Assembly (NCBI GenBank): GCA_946803715.1
Contig: CAMPET010000253.1
Coordinates: 2,464-66,463 of the forward strand
From: Beroe ovata
Taxonomy: Eukaryota; Ctenophora; Nuda; Beroida; Beroidae
Direction of reading: 5' to 3'
Length of the DNA: 64,000 bases
Below the pieces are notes generated by a model that saw nothing but the letters and a program-made list of their open reading frames with translations, ran no database searches and was not told where the DNA came from. Numbering within the stretch: the first letter of the stretch is position 1; each line of letters begins with the position of its first letter. Positions 22,297 to 33,817 of the stretch are shown in pieces. The position numbers and the translations under genes are program-made.

Positions 22297-25200
22297 CTAC
22301 TCACTGTTCATCATATCGGGTGTATCGGGAGGCGCCCCGGCACCCTGTGGCGGGGGTGGCATGTAGGCGCCGTGTCCCATTAGCGCCGCAGCTGCCGCTT
22401 GTTGTTGATGCATCTGATGTTGGTGTAGCAGTGCTTGCTGGATGAAACTGAAAATGATCAAGTTGTCAAATTCTTGTCCTGAGAGTCGAAAACACGCAAA
22501 TAGACACAGACACACAGACATCTACGTCAGACACGCCCTAGATCATCGTCATGACGTCATTGTGACGTAGTAAGGGAGTGATAATGGACCGCACACACAC
22601 ACGCAGCAAGTACCTAGGGAGCATGTTCGTATACAAAACCATGACTGGTGTAAGACGCACCCATTAGAGTAGGTATATATAGATCATGTGATATCTAATA
22701 TAAATGGTAGTGCACCACAGGGTAATGCACTACTGCACTGTGCACGTTCAGTACACAGTGGACCAAGTTCAACAGATATCCTGTGCTTTATTTCACTATG
22801 AGAGAATGATATGTGTTGTGGCACATTCTGTTTCGCTAGTATAGTGTAACCGTAATATATCCTTATATCGAGCGAGAACAGTTGTTTCAATTTAAAACTT
22901 GGTTTTTACCGAGTCACATGGCTCGACAATGGACTGACATTATGTTTTTCTCGAGACAGACAGTGTGCCTGATACGAACAGTTTTCCGTCAGATATTATG
23001 TGATCTCTTCGCAGCAAGTATCACGTTATTTATTCCAAGCCATTATGAGGATATTTAATTGCCTTTAATCACAGGATGGATATCTTTTTTACAATCGAGA
23101 ATGGGTACTAAGTTTTTGTTTAAACTATTAACCGCACGATTGCCAGCTGCAGGATAGGCCAGTGCATGCTTAATATGGTCCGAATAGAGACAGTTAACGA
23201 ACTTGGATACAGTAACTGCTGTGAAATAGCTCATATATGATGTGTGGGTCACGTGATTTTCAGAAAACTTGATTTACGTCATCACTGAATATTGAATAAG
23301 AGTTCCAATGGTCAGCGTTCGTTTAATCGCATTTCCTACGCGGTTTCCCCACATGAGGCGGAAAAGGTGCACGAGTACTGTGGTTGCCATACCAACCACG
23401 ATACCAGGTAGAGAGGAGAACTGTGCGTCAAACCATTTGTTTCCGCAATCAGATAATCACTTAATAGAAGTAGTATTGCCTTTGTACCGACAGCCAATGA
23501 GCGATCAGAACGTCTGTCACGTGACACACAATAGCCAATAGCAGAGCTTTCAGGCACCCACGTGACACGTATTAGCAGATAGTCCTTCCAAGATCTCGGA
23601 CCCTTACATTTCTTGTAGTTGTATTGGATATTTGCACTCGCAGCAGGCTACCCTTGCAACCACTTCAACACACACACTCTGATAAATATACCCACAATCC
23701 AGAGACATGCTATTTGGCCAGATCAGTTTCGTCTATTTTTTCGCAATTTCCTACTTATAATACGAGAGAGAGCGCCAATTTCAGATTCAAGGAGTACGGT
23801 GCGTAATGAGGCTTGTGTAGAGGGCGATTATAGTGCATGACTCACAGTCACACAGTTACTACAGTGAGTTTCCGGTTATATGAGAAGAGATGATGGTTCT
23901 CTCTCTCTCCCTCTCCCTCTCTCTATGCTCTACTACACTGCCATATTTGTGTGTGTGCGCGGGTTTTTGTATGTGTGTGTGAGTGTGCACTCCTTTATCT
24001 AGCGATGCTCATCACTTATTCATCACTTACTCAGTATTTCCCTGTGGTTGCTGTTGTTGAGGTTGTTGTTGCTGATACCCTCGGGCAGCCAAGTGTTGGG
24101 ACTGCAACATCATCATTTGCTGCATCTAGGAAGTTTAATCATTTGATGAGTAGAGTGAAATTGTTATCATGACTTTGCAGAGTTTTCGAAGGAAACACAA
24201 CTCGTTGCTCATGTAACTTGTACAAAACGACTATCATCTTGTTATATGTACCTGTTGATCGTAGTGTCTCTCGTGTTCGCTAACAAGAAACTCCTGAGCG
24301 TAAGGGTTGAAGTTGGGGTAGGATGAGGGGTTTTGTGGGTGGTAACCTGGGTGATGAGGCTGCTGGTAATGGGAGTAATCTGAAACAAGGGAGGGGGGGT
24401 TAGACCGTGTACTGCAATGACGTTCGTGACAGTTTCATTGTAATCGTCGTAATTTGGTAATATGGCAACATTTTATATAGTTGATGTCGCGTTACACATA
24501 GCCAACTCAGATTGCTTAATAGGTAATTCGTTGCAAGACAAATATTACTTGCGTATTGTTTATTCTTCACGATAATTTCAATTTTGTAGGAAGTAGAGAA
24601 CCCTCAATCCCTGAATCCAGAGAAATGGTGAGTTCCAAACATTATTGTGCAGTACTCACTACTCACTCCCCTCGTCTTACATCACCCTACTTATCCTTCA
24701 CACAGTGCACACCCCTGACCCATCTCTACACACAAAGACATAACCTCTAGTTCTATACACCCCCGTTGACACTTCGTCTGACACACCCCTGACCCATCTC
24801 TACACACAAAGACATAACCTCCAGTTCTACACACCACTGACACATCTCTATGCACAGCCAGGCGAGGTGGACGCAGCAGACACAGCACTCATGATCCAGG
24901 TGCTAGAACGGTTGCTAAGTGACGACTCTTTCCTTGACAACGAAATTAAGAAGGAGATTAAGCAGTATGACAACGATGGAGATTACAAAATCGATAGAGA
25001 TGAGTTTAGGGTAGGTCCAATTATCCGTGACGAATTAATCAAGTTTCGTCATGAATGAGCATTTCACCATGAATTTCACCAAGGAATAACACCAGTCAAT
25101 ATTACTCGTTTCAGTCCATGCTGAACTCGTATCTCGGTACGATTAGTGAGGATGAGAGTAGTGAACTGTTTGACGACTTGGACAAGGACCAATCGGGTTT

Positions 25201-28200
25201 CATTGAGATCACCGAACTGAAGAAAGTGCTCAGGAGTCAGATGTGAGTACCTATCATTGCATGCTTTGGAGGGAGCATGATAATTAGCTAATTAATTAGT
25301 TAATTTATATCTTACATTCCAATAGCACGGTTGAGTTGGAGCGGTTGAAGACAGAGTACGGTTTTTAACGGCACAGACGCGAATCCCAGGGCCAGGACTC
25401 ATATTTTGCAGACTTATGTGCAATTTTATTTGAATTCATTTCACAATTCATGCTATAAGTATTACTCGTGGATTAAATTTCTTCTGATGTTATATTGAAA
25501 CTGTGAGTGTATTATGATATTTTTCCGTTATCTTATTTTGACCGCTGCAACGAACATTTGAAGTGCAACTCATTTCATGAGCACAATTGTACAATCTGTC
25601 AATGGTTCGCTTTTCGAAGAATGATGTTTCTGCTATTTACATGATGAATAGAAAGATAGAAGCAAAAGTGGATAAATTAACTTTGCTTATACAGATAATG
25701 CTTTTGACTTGAGCGAAATGTAATGTAAGGACTTTTGAGCACAACTCGAGTGCCATAATATACTGTCAGGACTTCTGAGCACAAATGAGCAGAAATATTT
25801 GATTACAATTTACTTGTTATGATACATATCTATTTGGAAAACACTGAGTTGGTCTAAACTCACCCTCTAAACTGATGGTCTCCCTCACTTTCTCCCTCAG
25901 GGCCGTTGGGTCTACATTCTTACTACGCTGTGAGTAACGCTTCGGTTTAACTGTCACTATTTCACCCTCAGTCTGCACTGTGGAACTCTGGCAATGGGGT
26001 GAGAGTGGAGATGAGAAAGTGAAATATAGAAACCGACATCTAAACGAGGATGCTTTGTGTAATGGACGGTGTGGTATTTGTTGAAAGCTGGTGTTGTTTG
26101 TGCTTTAAATATTGTCTCTATAGTGAAAAGCGATCTGGGATTCGGGGGCACTTTAAATTTAAAGTATTCTATTTACAGGACAAATATTTATCGAACTTTC
26201 TCATCGATCGATGTTTTTTCCCGATACCTAAAACATTCATGTTTGAGCGTATGCTGGTTTTCATCCTACTATTCCACGAAACAAGCCATTCACAGCACAC
26301 AATTAGCGAACACAATCGCTCATTTTCACCGTCTTCAGCTTGTGTTTACTTGAGTCAGGTTATTTTTCATTGAAGAAGCACCATGTAAGCCACAGCACCA
26401 ATCTGACTCTGTTAGTGATATGTGTGTGTGTGTGCGTGTGCGTGTATGTGTGTGTGTGTTGTACACTACATCTTTACTACAGTGCAGCAGTATGGCAGAC
26501 AAGCAAGCTGGCATCGTCGTTAAGAACGTTAACCAATGTTATACCTATAATAGTGGTGGCTATAGTGTTGGGTCATTATGCAAGTGTTTGTTTATTAGCA
26601 TGATGTCTTCATTAGTATGATATGTGTGTGTGTGTGTGAGTGTGTTTTACTATGTGAGATTATCAGCATGATACCTCATTATGAGCACACACACACAGCT
26701 TGCCCTTTGCCTGGCGGTGATAGGTATATGGGATAATATGAACCCTGTGAGTGTGGACCAGTGAGTGTGGATCCTGTATGATAGCTTCTCACTGGTCCAT
26801 AAATACCTTGAAAGTGGGCTGCTGTGAAGGAAGGGTAGTGTGGCCGTGATCCACCCTAGGGTCTAAACCCTGGGACACGGTGTGTTCCGTGTTCACCCCA
26901 GTACCGTTAGTCAGTGGTCTTGCCACGTCCTCTAACTCGGAATCGGTAGGGCTGCCTGGGAAGCGAGAGTCTATTAGATTCCCAGTCAATGGGGGATGAT
27001 TCCCCAGTTATTATGAACTCACTGTTTGACTGGTTGTTAGCCATCTCCTGTGCCTTCTCCTGAGCTATCTTGTAGATTAGGGAGTTCTGACTGGGTGACA
27101 CGCGAGTAGGTCGACTTCTCCCCTTGCCGACCACGTTGTCGTCCTTATATCGGGTGTGAGCCACGCGCTGCACGTCCAGACCCAGCTTAATCTGCTCCAG
27201 CTTCAGTTGTTCTAGCTGTTTCCAGATTTCGTCATCCTTGTCTCGACCACGGCGAGCTGAACAGTCACGTGATTATCCGGTATGGAGGAGTGGCGGAATG
27301 CTCATAGCTAGAGATTACGTGAAAGAGGGCGGACTGCAAGTTCTTACCTGGTCGTCGGTTTGTTTCAGGGGGGTTTTCGTTGTACGAGTCTTCGTCAGAT
27401 CTGAAATGCAGTTTCTATAGACTCTGATACACCACAATTCACAAAATCCAGTATTTTTTATGTTTTACGGTCATTGTTAGGGATTCCATATGATAACAAC
27501 TTTCTAATTAGTAATTACTCAAAACAATGAGACACAATTTCCTCAAAAACTTACTCATAATCCCTGTAACGGGGCGGTTTTCTGTCTCGGAGAGACGAGC
27601 CTCCCCGTCTCCTTCCCCCTCTTTCAGTTCGGGATCTGCTCTTGTCATCCCCTACATCTCTGTAATGATGATGAATGTGGTTACTGGTGATAGCTAACTA
27701 TAAATGCACGGCATAGCTCGTATAATTCATCGGTATATCCTCAATCCTCATGTTATTGTTTGCAATTTGTTTATCGAGAACACTCCAAAGAAGAGACACT
27801 GTTCTCGGGGCTACAAATATGCTTAAGTATATCGGAAATCAGATTTGTTACAATTGTCAAATTAAGACGAACAATATTCAGAGCAAGCTGTAAAACGTAC
27901 CTCGGCATATCCTCGGCATTGGCTCTGGAAGATCCCTGTCGTTTAGTACTGTACCCTCGTCCAACACCTCCCCGCGAGTTTTCCATCTCATCCCTCCTTT
28001 CGGGAGGGCTGGACCTATCTTCTCTCCCTCTATCGGGATCGGTTATAGGGTAGGATGGTGGGTAATCCGGTTTCTCCACTGTCTGGGGTCTGTACTCGCG
28101 TTGTCGTCCACCTCTACTCCTTCCTCGCTCCGATCTATCCACTGTCCTTATTTCCTCACCACCCCTCCTCTCCTCACCACCCCTCCTTTCCTCACCACCC

Positions 28201-30522
28201 CTCCTCTCCTCACCACCCCTCCTCTCTTCATCCCCTCTCCGTTCTTCTCTCCTGTAGTTGCCAAAATCACGTTTTGCGTCGCCTGTCCGTGAATCACTGC
28301 TGAGATCTGTTCTACGATAAGATTCCTTCCCTTCGTGTCTGGTTATTGAATTCCCTCCCTCTTCTCTATCACCATCTGCCCCAGGGAGGGACATTTTAGC
28401 GGGCTGATCATCGCTGGATCGGCGCTTACCACGTCCCATTCCCTCGCCACTCCGGCGTGGTCGTCTGACTGTGTTGTTTTCATCAACTTCTGCCAGATAG
28501 GGACTGTTCATGTGTCCAGAGTTCAACTTGAATTCCGTTTCTCGATGTTGCCGAGGCGGGCCTTGGCGTGGCTTCTTGGGTCTCTCCCTTTGCTTCTCCC
28601 ACTGAAAATAATCGATAAGTTATCATTATCGACCACCTATCATAGAAAATATGATTAATCAATACCAATAATTCAATCTTCACCTCTTCTTTAGGCTGTT
28701 GTTCCTCTTCCTTGTACATATCACGGGCCCACTTGGCCTCTTTTTTTCCACCCCACACTCGTCCGGTATTATCTGTCCTTGGTCCCCGTGATTTGGGTCC
28801 GTCCTCCACGAATATCCTATCATCGTGCTGGTAAAACCGCCCTTTCTTTGGAACATACACAGGGTTTGCTTGATCTATCCTCTCTTCTTCATCGTCTTCT
28901 TCACTTCCCTCTGCATCAGAACTGCTACTGGAATTTTCCTCAACATCCTCCTTCTTTTCAGATGGCTGCTCCACTTCTGAGACATGCTCTTCTTTCGGTT
29001 CCTCTACCGGCTCGGCCGGTTCTTCAGATATTTCCTCAGATATCTCCTCAGATTTCTCAGCCGTTACTTCTCCTGGGACTGCAGCAGACTCGATCTGAGG
29101 AGGGCAGAATCAATATTGACCTTCGGATAAACAGAGGAAGACTCTTTGTGAGTGAAAGACTTGTCTGAAAGTTAACCTCGGGTGTTAGAGCACCGTTATC
29201 CTCTTTGTCAGTTGCAGGTGTCTGTAAATAATAATAGTGAATAGGGGGAGTAATAAGTGAATAGGGGGAGTCAGGCCCAAATACAGACGACAAAACCCCT
29301 AATATTCCCATCTCATTGAAAGTGACACGTCTCCGGTCCCATGGAATTGATCTCAAATTGATTACACGTATCCATATCGAGAAACGTGAGAATGATCTCA
29401 CGTGATGTCTGTAATGTGACAGAATTATAATTGAAATATTACCTCGTTTAATCGTGACAATTCCTCATCAGTAACGTCACTCTCATTATCACTCTGAGGG
29501 GGCAGTAATTGGGTGAATGTGTCCATCAATCAAGTGTGCGTCTGATCTGGCCGGCCTGCTGATGCGCGCTCTGTGCCGCGCGCTCACTCGATCGGCTAAC
29601 CATTACAAAATTTTTCGTCAATACATTCAAAAGTTGATGCGCGTTACGCATACAAACCATATGTCCGCGAAATTGCCACTGCGTGTACCAGAATATATGC
29701 GCAACGCTTATTTCAATTACTGGCTCCTTGATGATCACTCAAGGCACATCCTCTTTTATCCTTGCCCTTGAAGATATCCCCTTCAAGCCCCAGGGTAGCC
29801 CTTGATGAAGGGAATACAAGTGGCAAGGATAAACGAGGATGAAGACATACCAGAAACTTTGTCAGAGCCTTTTGATTGACCCAGAAAAATGAATAGCAAG
29901 ACGTATGGTTCACAGCACAATGAAAAGTACAATGAAGATCGTGTGCTAAGCAAATACTGCAACGTGCAAAGTCCAAATACTGGACTTATGGGAATAGAGA
30001 TACTGCGAATTCTTTACTCTGTCGAAACACCGCACACGTGTTTTTACGACAGGGAGGGGACAGGCATCTTGATAAATATAGGTGCAAAATTGTTGGCGAG
30101 ACCAAATCTCTGGTACTTAGCACTCATGTGAGCTACACACACCCCAAGGAATTATGGTTATCCAATGCCCATGTACTAAGTCGCAAACTGCTTTCAAGGC
30201 TATATTCTAGCGATAAACTAGAGTTGTACAATGTGAAATAAGTACAATGTACAATGTACAATGGTAACCTACCTCAATGTCGGATACAGGAGAGGCTGTG
30301 GCTTCGCTCTGAAAAAGTATTCGAATTTGCAGGAGGATCAAATTGTGAAAGAGGATCAAAGAATGAATCAATAGTGGAGGACACGGAGGAAATCTATAAG
30401 TTGTGAGGGGAGATGCATCGTGACAACTGACAAGCACAACTCACCCCACTCCAGATATTGTCCTCATCATCTTCTTCCGATGTTTCATCTGACCTCCGTC
30501 GTCGTCGACGTCTCTCTGCCAT
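22297..30522 (-). CDS. CASC3: CASC3/Barentsz (MLN51) exon junction complex subunit
   Basis: Fourteen exons with consistent phases: 30445-30522, 30273-30308, 29443-29493, 29177-29221, 28684-29094, 27901-28601, 27555-27659, 27348-27400, 27023-27256, 26807-26955, 25864-25987, 24252-24379, 24031-24125 and 22297-22447, giving about 786 residues. It starts MAERRRRRRRSDETSEEDDE. The diagnostic SELOR segment, which binds eIF4A3 and RNA, is in exon 5: NPVYVPKKGRFYQHDDR, GPRTDNTGRVWGG and AKWARDMYKEEEQ. Next come an Arg/Glu-rich region, KPKRYSQRSKNV, and a Gln/Pro-rich low-complexity tail ending PDTPDMMNSE. CASC3 acts in the exon junction complex, in mRNA localisation and nonsense-mediated decay. An intron between the eleventh and twelfth exons holds an EF-hand gene on the opposite strand. 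Exon joins rest on phase agreement and low-complexity ends are less certain. Confidence 0.88.
24705..24838. repeat. Direct repeat of about 72-bp period
   Basis: A segment beginning ACACCCCTGACCCATCTCTA and ending near TAACCTCYAGTTCTA occurs at about 24709-24756 and again at 24782-24829. It lies immediately upstream of the first recognised exon of the nested EF-hand gene and may hide or displace its 5' exon. Confidence 0.8.
24862..25368 (+). CDS. Small EF-hand calcium-binding protein nested in a CASC3 intron (5' end unresolved)
   Basis: Three exons in phase, 24862-25010, 25115-25242 and 25326-25368, encode two canonical EF-hand loops: DNDGDYKIDRDE and DKDQSGFIEITE, each with acidic residues at loop positions 1, 3, 5 and 12. 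The protein ends ERLKTEYGF. Both loops sit in calmodulin-like helix-loop-helix contexts (KKEIKQY before the first, SELFDDL before the second), so a Ca2+ sensor or buffer is expected. The first exon opens with two codon bases from an upstream exon I could not identify. An internal Met at 24890 is the nearest alternative start. The gene lies entirely within an intron of CASC3 on the opposite strand. A specific family name is not warranted. Confidence 0.75.
28143..28232 (-). repeat. 18-bp coding tandem repeat in CASC3
   Basis: About four to five copies of an 18-bp unit (minus strand GAGGAGAGGAGGGGTGGT) encode consecutive RRGGEE hexapeptides in the Arg/Glu-rich region of CASC3 exon 6. The period is a multiple of three, so copy number can vary without breaking the frame. 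Confidence 0.85.
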
Positions 30523-30787
30523 GATTTCACTGATTTGACAGATGATTTATACAAGCGAAGTATGATACAATCGAATCTGTATTCTGTGTACAACAGATTT
30601 CTTATCTCAAATATGATAGACTTCACAATCCATGAATTCTGAAACTCCACAAAGAAGAAATTGAATTTTACCGTCATAGGAGTCTCAAATAATGAGGATA
30701 TAATAAGAATGTGTAAAAAAAACGTTCAATCTATAATCAAACTGAAATTTGTGCATCGTTCAAAAATGAAATTCATACAGATCAAAA

Positions 30788-32119
30788 TCAGGAGATCCAC
30801 TTAATCTTTTGTTTACTTTCGACATATTTGTCATCGATTGAAACTGCATGTAAATGTATGTGTGGATACATTAGGTGGACAGGGTAAGGTAATCTGGTGA
30901 CTTGGCATTCGGCACAGCTACTCAAATGTTCCTGTTTCTGAACAACCGACACATATTCGTTGTAGTAAGCTTTCAATTGCTTTGATAATTTTAAATGCCG
31001 ATGTTTTATACAGTAAGAATTCCTCTGATGCTCGAGAAGATTCCTCATGATGTAACCTCCGGCTTCATGGGCATCTTGCACCAGAACTTTTTTGTGGAAG
31101 AGATGATCATAAGATTCCTGAAAATGAACATTGAATGCACTAGAAATTTTAGCATTATGATCTCTGAGATGATACCAGTCATTGACAATTGGATGTGACA
31201 TGCTTGAAAGTGCTTCCTGAATGTCCTCTAAGGCATGTTCATAGCTATATATCTTCAACAGACTTGTGTCGTCTACTGGATCATATCCGATCCTTTGCAC
31301 TGAAACATAACTCTGTTTCCTGATGCTATTGATGTTAAGCTCTGCACAGTTTTTGTCAAATTTGCCATGTACTTGAATGAAGTAGGTATATTTTATCTTT
31401 TGAGCTTTTTTAAGTTCCAATAAACGCTTTGCCCTCTCAAAAGATGTAGAAAACAGGACGATACCTGATGAATTTCCAATGTTTTCATGAAGATACAATG
31501 TCCTGGTTTCTATTTTATGAACATAAAGCATGAATGGGAGAGAATTGTATGCATAGTCCACCATGTTGGGAGTGCAAGGCAATCCTGCTGGTTTGTCTAT
31601 GGTAACGATAGCTTCAAATCCATTTAGTGGTATCAAGCTGTCAAGGTTTACAGTGGGTATAGGAAGCTCATGTCTATGACGCTTTGATATAATATAATTC
31701 TTCCTAGATAAAGATTTATTGCCTTGCATTGGTTTTCCATCAACGAGAACACTTCCTGATTCTATATATTTTGAGATAAACTGGGATTTCATATGGCTAG
31801 GAATAGAAAGGGTAGATGTCATATTGATAAACTCAAACAAGGTCATTTTCTTAGCTTGAGCCCCAAGATTAGTCTTTATTTTGACAGAATAAGGCTTCAC
31901 AAGCTGCAATTCGTTGATGTGATCATAGATAAATAATGGGTGCTTCCTAGGAGATTCGAAATATTTATTCATCAGATTGTCTATCTTCATGACATGCTTC
32001 CAGGGAACTTTTGGGGCATCTTGATTTTGGACCACAGGTGCCTTGATTTTGGACTTGAGTGTTGCTATGTAGCGAATAAACATACGCGGCTGCATACTCT
32101 TCTTACAAGTACAGTGCAT
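30788..32119 (-). CDS. RPUSD2-like pseudouridine synthase homologue, probably inactive
   Basis: Intronless ORF of 443 residues. The RluA-type fold is visible: an S4-like N-terminal part ending YIESGSVLVDGKPM with KRHRHELPI; the strand IVTIDKPAGLPCTPN; the segment LHENIGNSSGIVLFSTSFER, which aligns with the catalytic motif HRLDRxTSGxxxFA; KIKYTYFIQVHGKFD; and MSHPIVND, matching GHPIxND. Near the C-terminus CAECQVTRLPYPVHLMYPHI and LHA match the RPUSD2/PUS9 end (CAECxxxRxDPxPxxLxMxLHA). The catalytic aspartate position reads Ile (HENIGN), and the usual GRTHQIRVH segment is replaced by YEHALEDIQEALS. Active relatives convert uridine to pseudouridine in tRNA. Loss of both sites suggests a non-catalytic RNA-binding protein. 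The frame is fully intact, so it is not an ordinary pseudogene. Confidence 0.75.
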   Translation of the reverse strand: MHCTCKKSMQPRMFIRYIATLKSKIKAPVVQNQDAPKVPWKHVMKIDNLMNKYFESPRKHPLFIYDHINELQLVKPYSVKIKTNLGAQAKKMTLFEFINMTSTLSIPSHMKSQFISKYIESGSVLVDGKPMQGNKSLSRKNYIISKRHRHELPIPTVNLDSLIPLNGFEAIVTIDKPAGLPCTPNMVDYAYNSLPFMLYVHKIETRTLYLHENIGNSSGIVLFSTSFERAKRLLELKKAQKIKYTYFIQVHGKFDKNCAELNINSIRKQSYVSVQRIGYDPVDDTSLLKIYSYEHALEDIQEALSSMSHPIVNDWYHLRDHNAKISSAFNVHFQESYDHLFHKKVLVQDAHEAGGYIMRNLLEHQRNSYCIKHRHLKLSKQLKAYYNEYVSVVQKQEHLSSCAECQVTRLPYPVHLMYPHIHLHAVSIDDKYVESKQKIKWIS

Positions 32120-32400
32120 GATGTTCCCTGTAGCTTGGGAATTTAAAGGAAATAAGTTGGTTTCAAATCCTGGTTACCTGGATTTAAAACACAATATCTT
32201 CCTAGGAAGACATGATAGCTGTATGGAATATAAATTATACCAATCACATAGGTACTAAGTAGATATCAGAAGACTTTTTGCAGCTCAAAGCTAGCTACAA
32301 AGATATCAACAGTTGGGGCAATTCTAGCAGATAGAAGTGTGTCATTCCAATACACTTTAATTCATTAAGAAGATGAATTCTTATTGACCTTACTTTTTAT

Positions 32401-32564
32401 TTAGTGGAGTTTTATTTCTATTCCAACAGCTGTACAGCAAATGACAGGAATCAATAGATTCAAGTAATCAAGCCAGTGACGGTGGAGGAATGTGATATGT
32501 ACTTTATTCATCTGAGACTTTGCTGCAACCGGCAGCTCCTCATTCAACCCTCCCACACAGTTTC
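32401..32564 (-). CDS. Last exon of a small membrane protein (unidentified)
   Basis: After an acceptor (TATGCATACAG) the frame reads GNCVGGLNEELPVAAK, then HRHWLDYLNLLIPVICCTAV, a single hydrophobic segment, and stops after IKLH. Two AATAAA signals overlap and follow the stop on the minus strand. Upstream open segments near 32885-32966 (ending SLEDIRNFYNS) and 32700-32840 may be earlier exons, but phases could not be reconciled. No family recognised. Confidence 0.4.
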
Positions 32565-33044
32565 CTGTATGCATAGCTGAGTGAACCATTGGGATGCATA
32601 GGCTTGAGTTAAATCTCTAGCCTTTAGCTGAGTAGTGAGTAGTGGGGTGACTGGGACTAGACAAAATTTTGACAAACAATTATGGACAGTTTCCTGTTAG
32701 ATGAAAAGCTTTTCCTACAATAAACATGGCAAGAATTAGCTTCACCAATTGAATTCAATTCAATTTCAGGAACTGTGCCTAGGCCTTTGATCAGCTTCGA
32801 TTCAAGTGAACCAGTGGCTCCTTCACGATACTGTGAGGAAGACACTAAGGAATGGAGTTTAGACACCTTTTTAGCTGTCCTTACTCTTACTCGGAATTGT
32901 AGAAATTCCTAATGTCTTCCAAACTTTTTTGTGAAGGAGCTCCTGTGCTAAAATTATCAGTGGCTTCTGAATAGGCATTAATGAAGAGATATTTTAAGAA
33001 AGTAAGATATAAGATAAAAGAATTCATTTCATAAAAGAAATCGA

Positions 33045-33425
33045 TGGTATCAGATATAGACCGGACCCTGTTGAGTGTCAATAATTTTGTTTCGCGCGCG
33101 GCTCAAACAAATTCGGCAACATGCAGTTTGCATCGATATGCGGATATCCGCGGTTTTTCAAATTCAATGCAACGCTAAATGAAATCAGAAACGACAGTTG
33201 TCGATCGATGATAGACCCTGTCGAGAATTTCGTTTCGCGCGCGCGCGGCGCAAACTTATTCTCAGACGCAAGCCGCTTGATCGCGGCTTGCATCAGCGGT
33301 CTGGCATCGCCCGACAATGACAGTGGCCTGTTTCCAATTCCACTAGTTTCCGCGAATGAAGATTGAAGCGGCGCGCGCGCAAAACGAAATTCTCGACAGG
33401 GTCTAATCTATCATCGATCGACAAG
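33045..33425. repeat. CpG-rich repeat copy with inverted termini
   Basis: The left part has GACCCTGTCGAGAATTTCGT followed by a GCGCGC block, GCGCAAACTTATTCTC and GACGCAAGCCGC near 33215-33290. The right end is the reverse complement (ACGAAATTCTCGACAGGGT at about 33383-33401), and a weaker left copy starts near 33060. This looks like a short non-autonomous element of the family also seen at 5.6-6.3 and 14.6 kb. The remaining parts of 32565-33817 are AT-rich and show no supported gene. Confidence 0.7.
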
Positions 33426-33817
33426 GGTTGTATGGAGTTATTTTAATCCTTGTACGAAACGGGAAGCAGCTCAGCTGGTTATTTCAATTTGACAAAGAAT
33501 ACTATCACATATCAGTATCGTATCAGTATCACTTGAACAATGAAAATATTGTGTATTGAAACGAAAGAATAGATTACTTAAAGTTAATGGGATTGCAATT
33601 CATGATTCAAAAGTTATAATTAGAAAGATGAAATTTCAATTTCATCTGATATTGAATGAGCATCATGATCATCATCAATGATCAAGCATGGAAAACCGCG
33701 TTCAACTTTTCAATTAACGTAAGCGCTGACACTGCGAAATCAAATTTAACTTTATAACTTATTAAGAATTCTTGAGTTTTGGACGCTCCTCATAATCACA
33801 ATACTTTTCTATCTCGT

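Noticed and set aside
24595-24626. Candidate first exon of the EF-hand gene
   Set aside because: Splice signals are good but none of its frames joins the next exon in the required phase.
28055-28303. Plus-strand ORF rich in Ser, Pro and His
   Set aside because: Antisense shadow of the RRGGEE coding repeat of CASC3.
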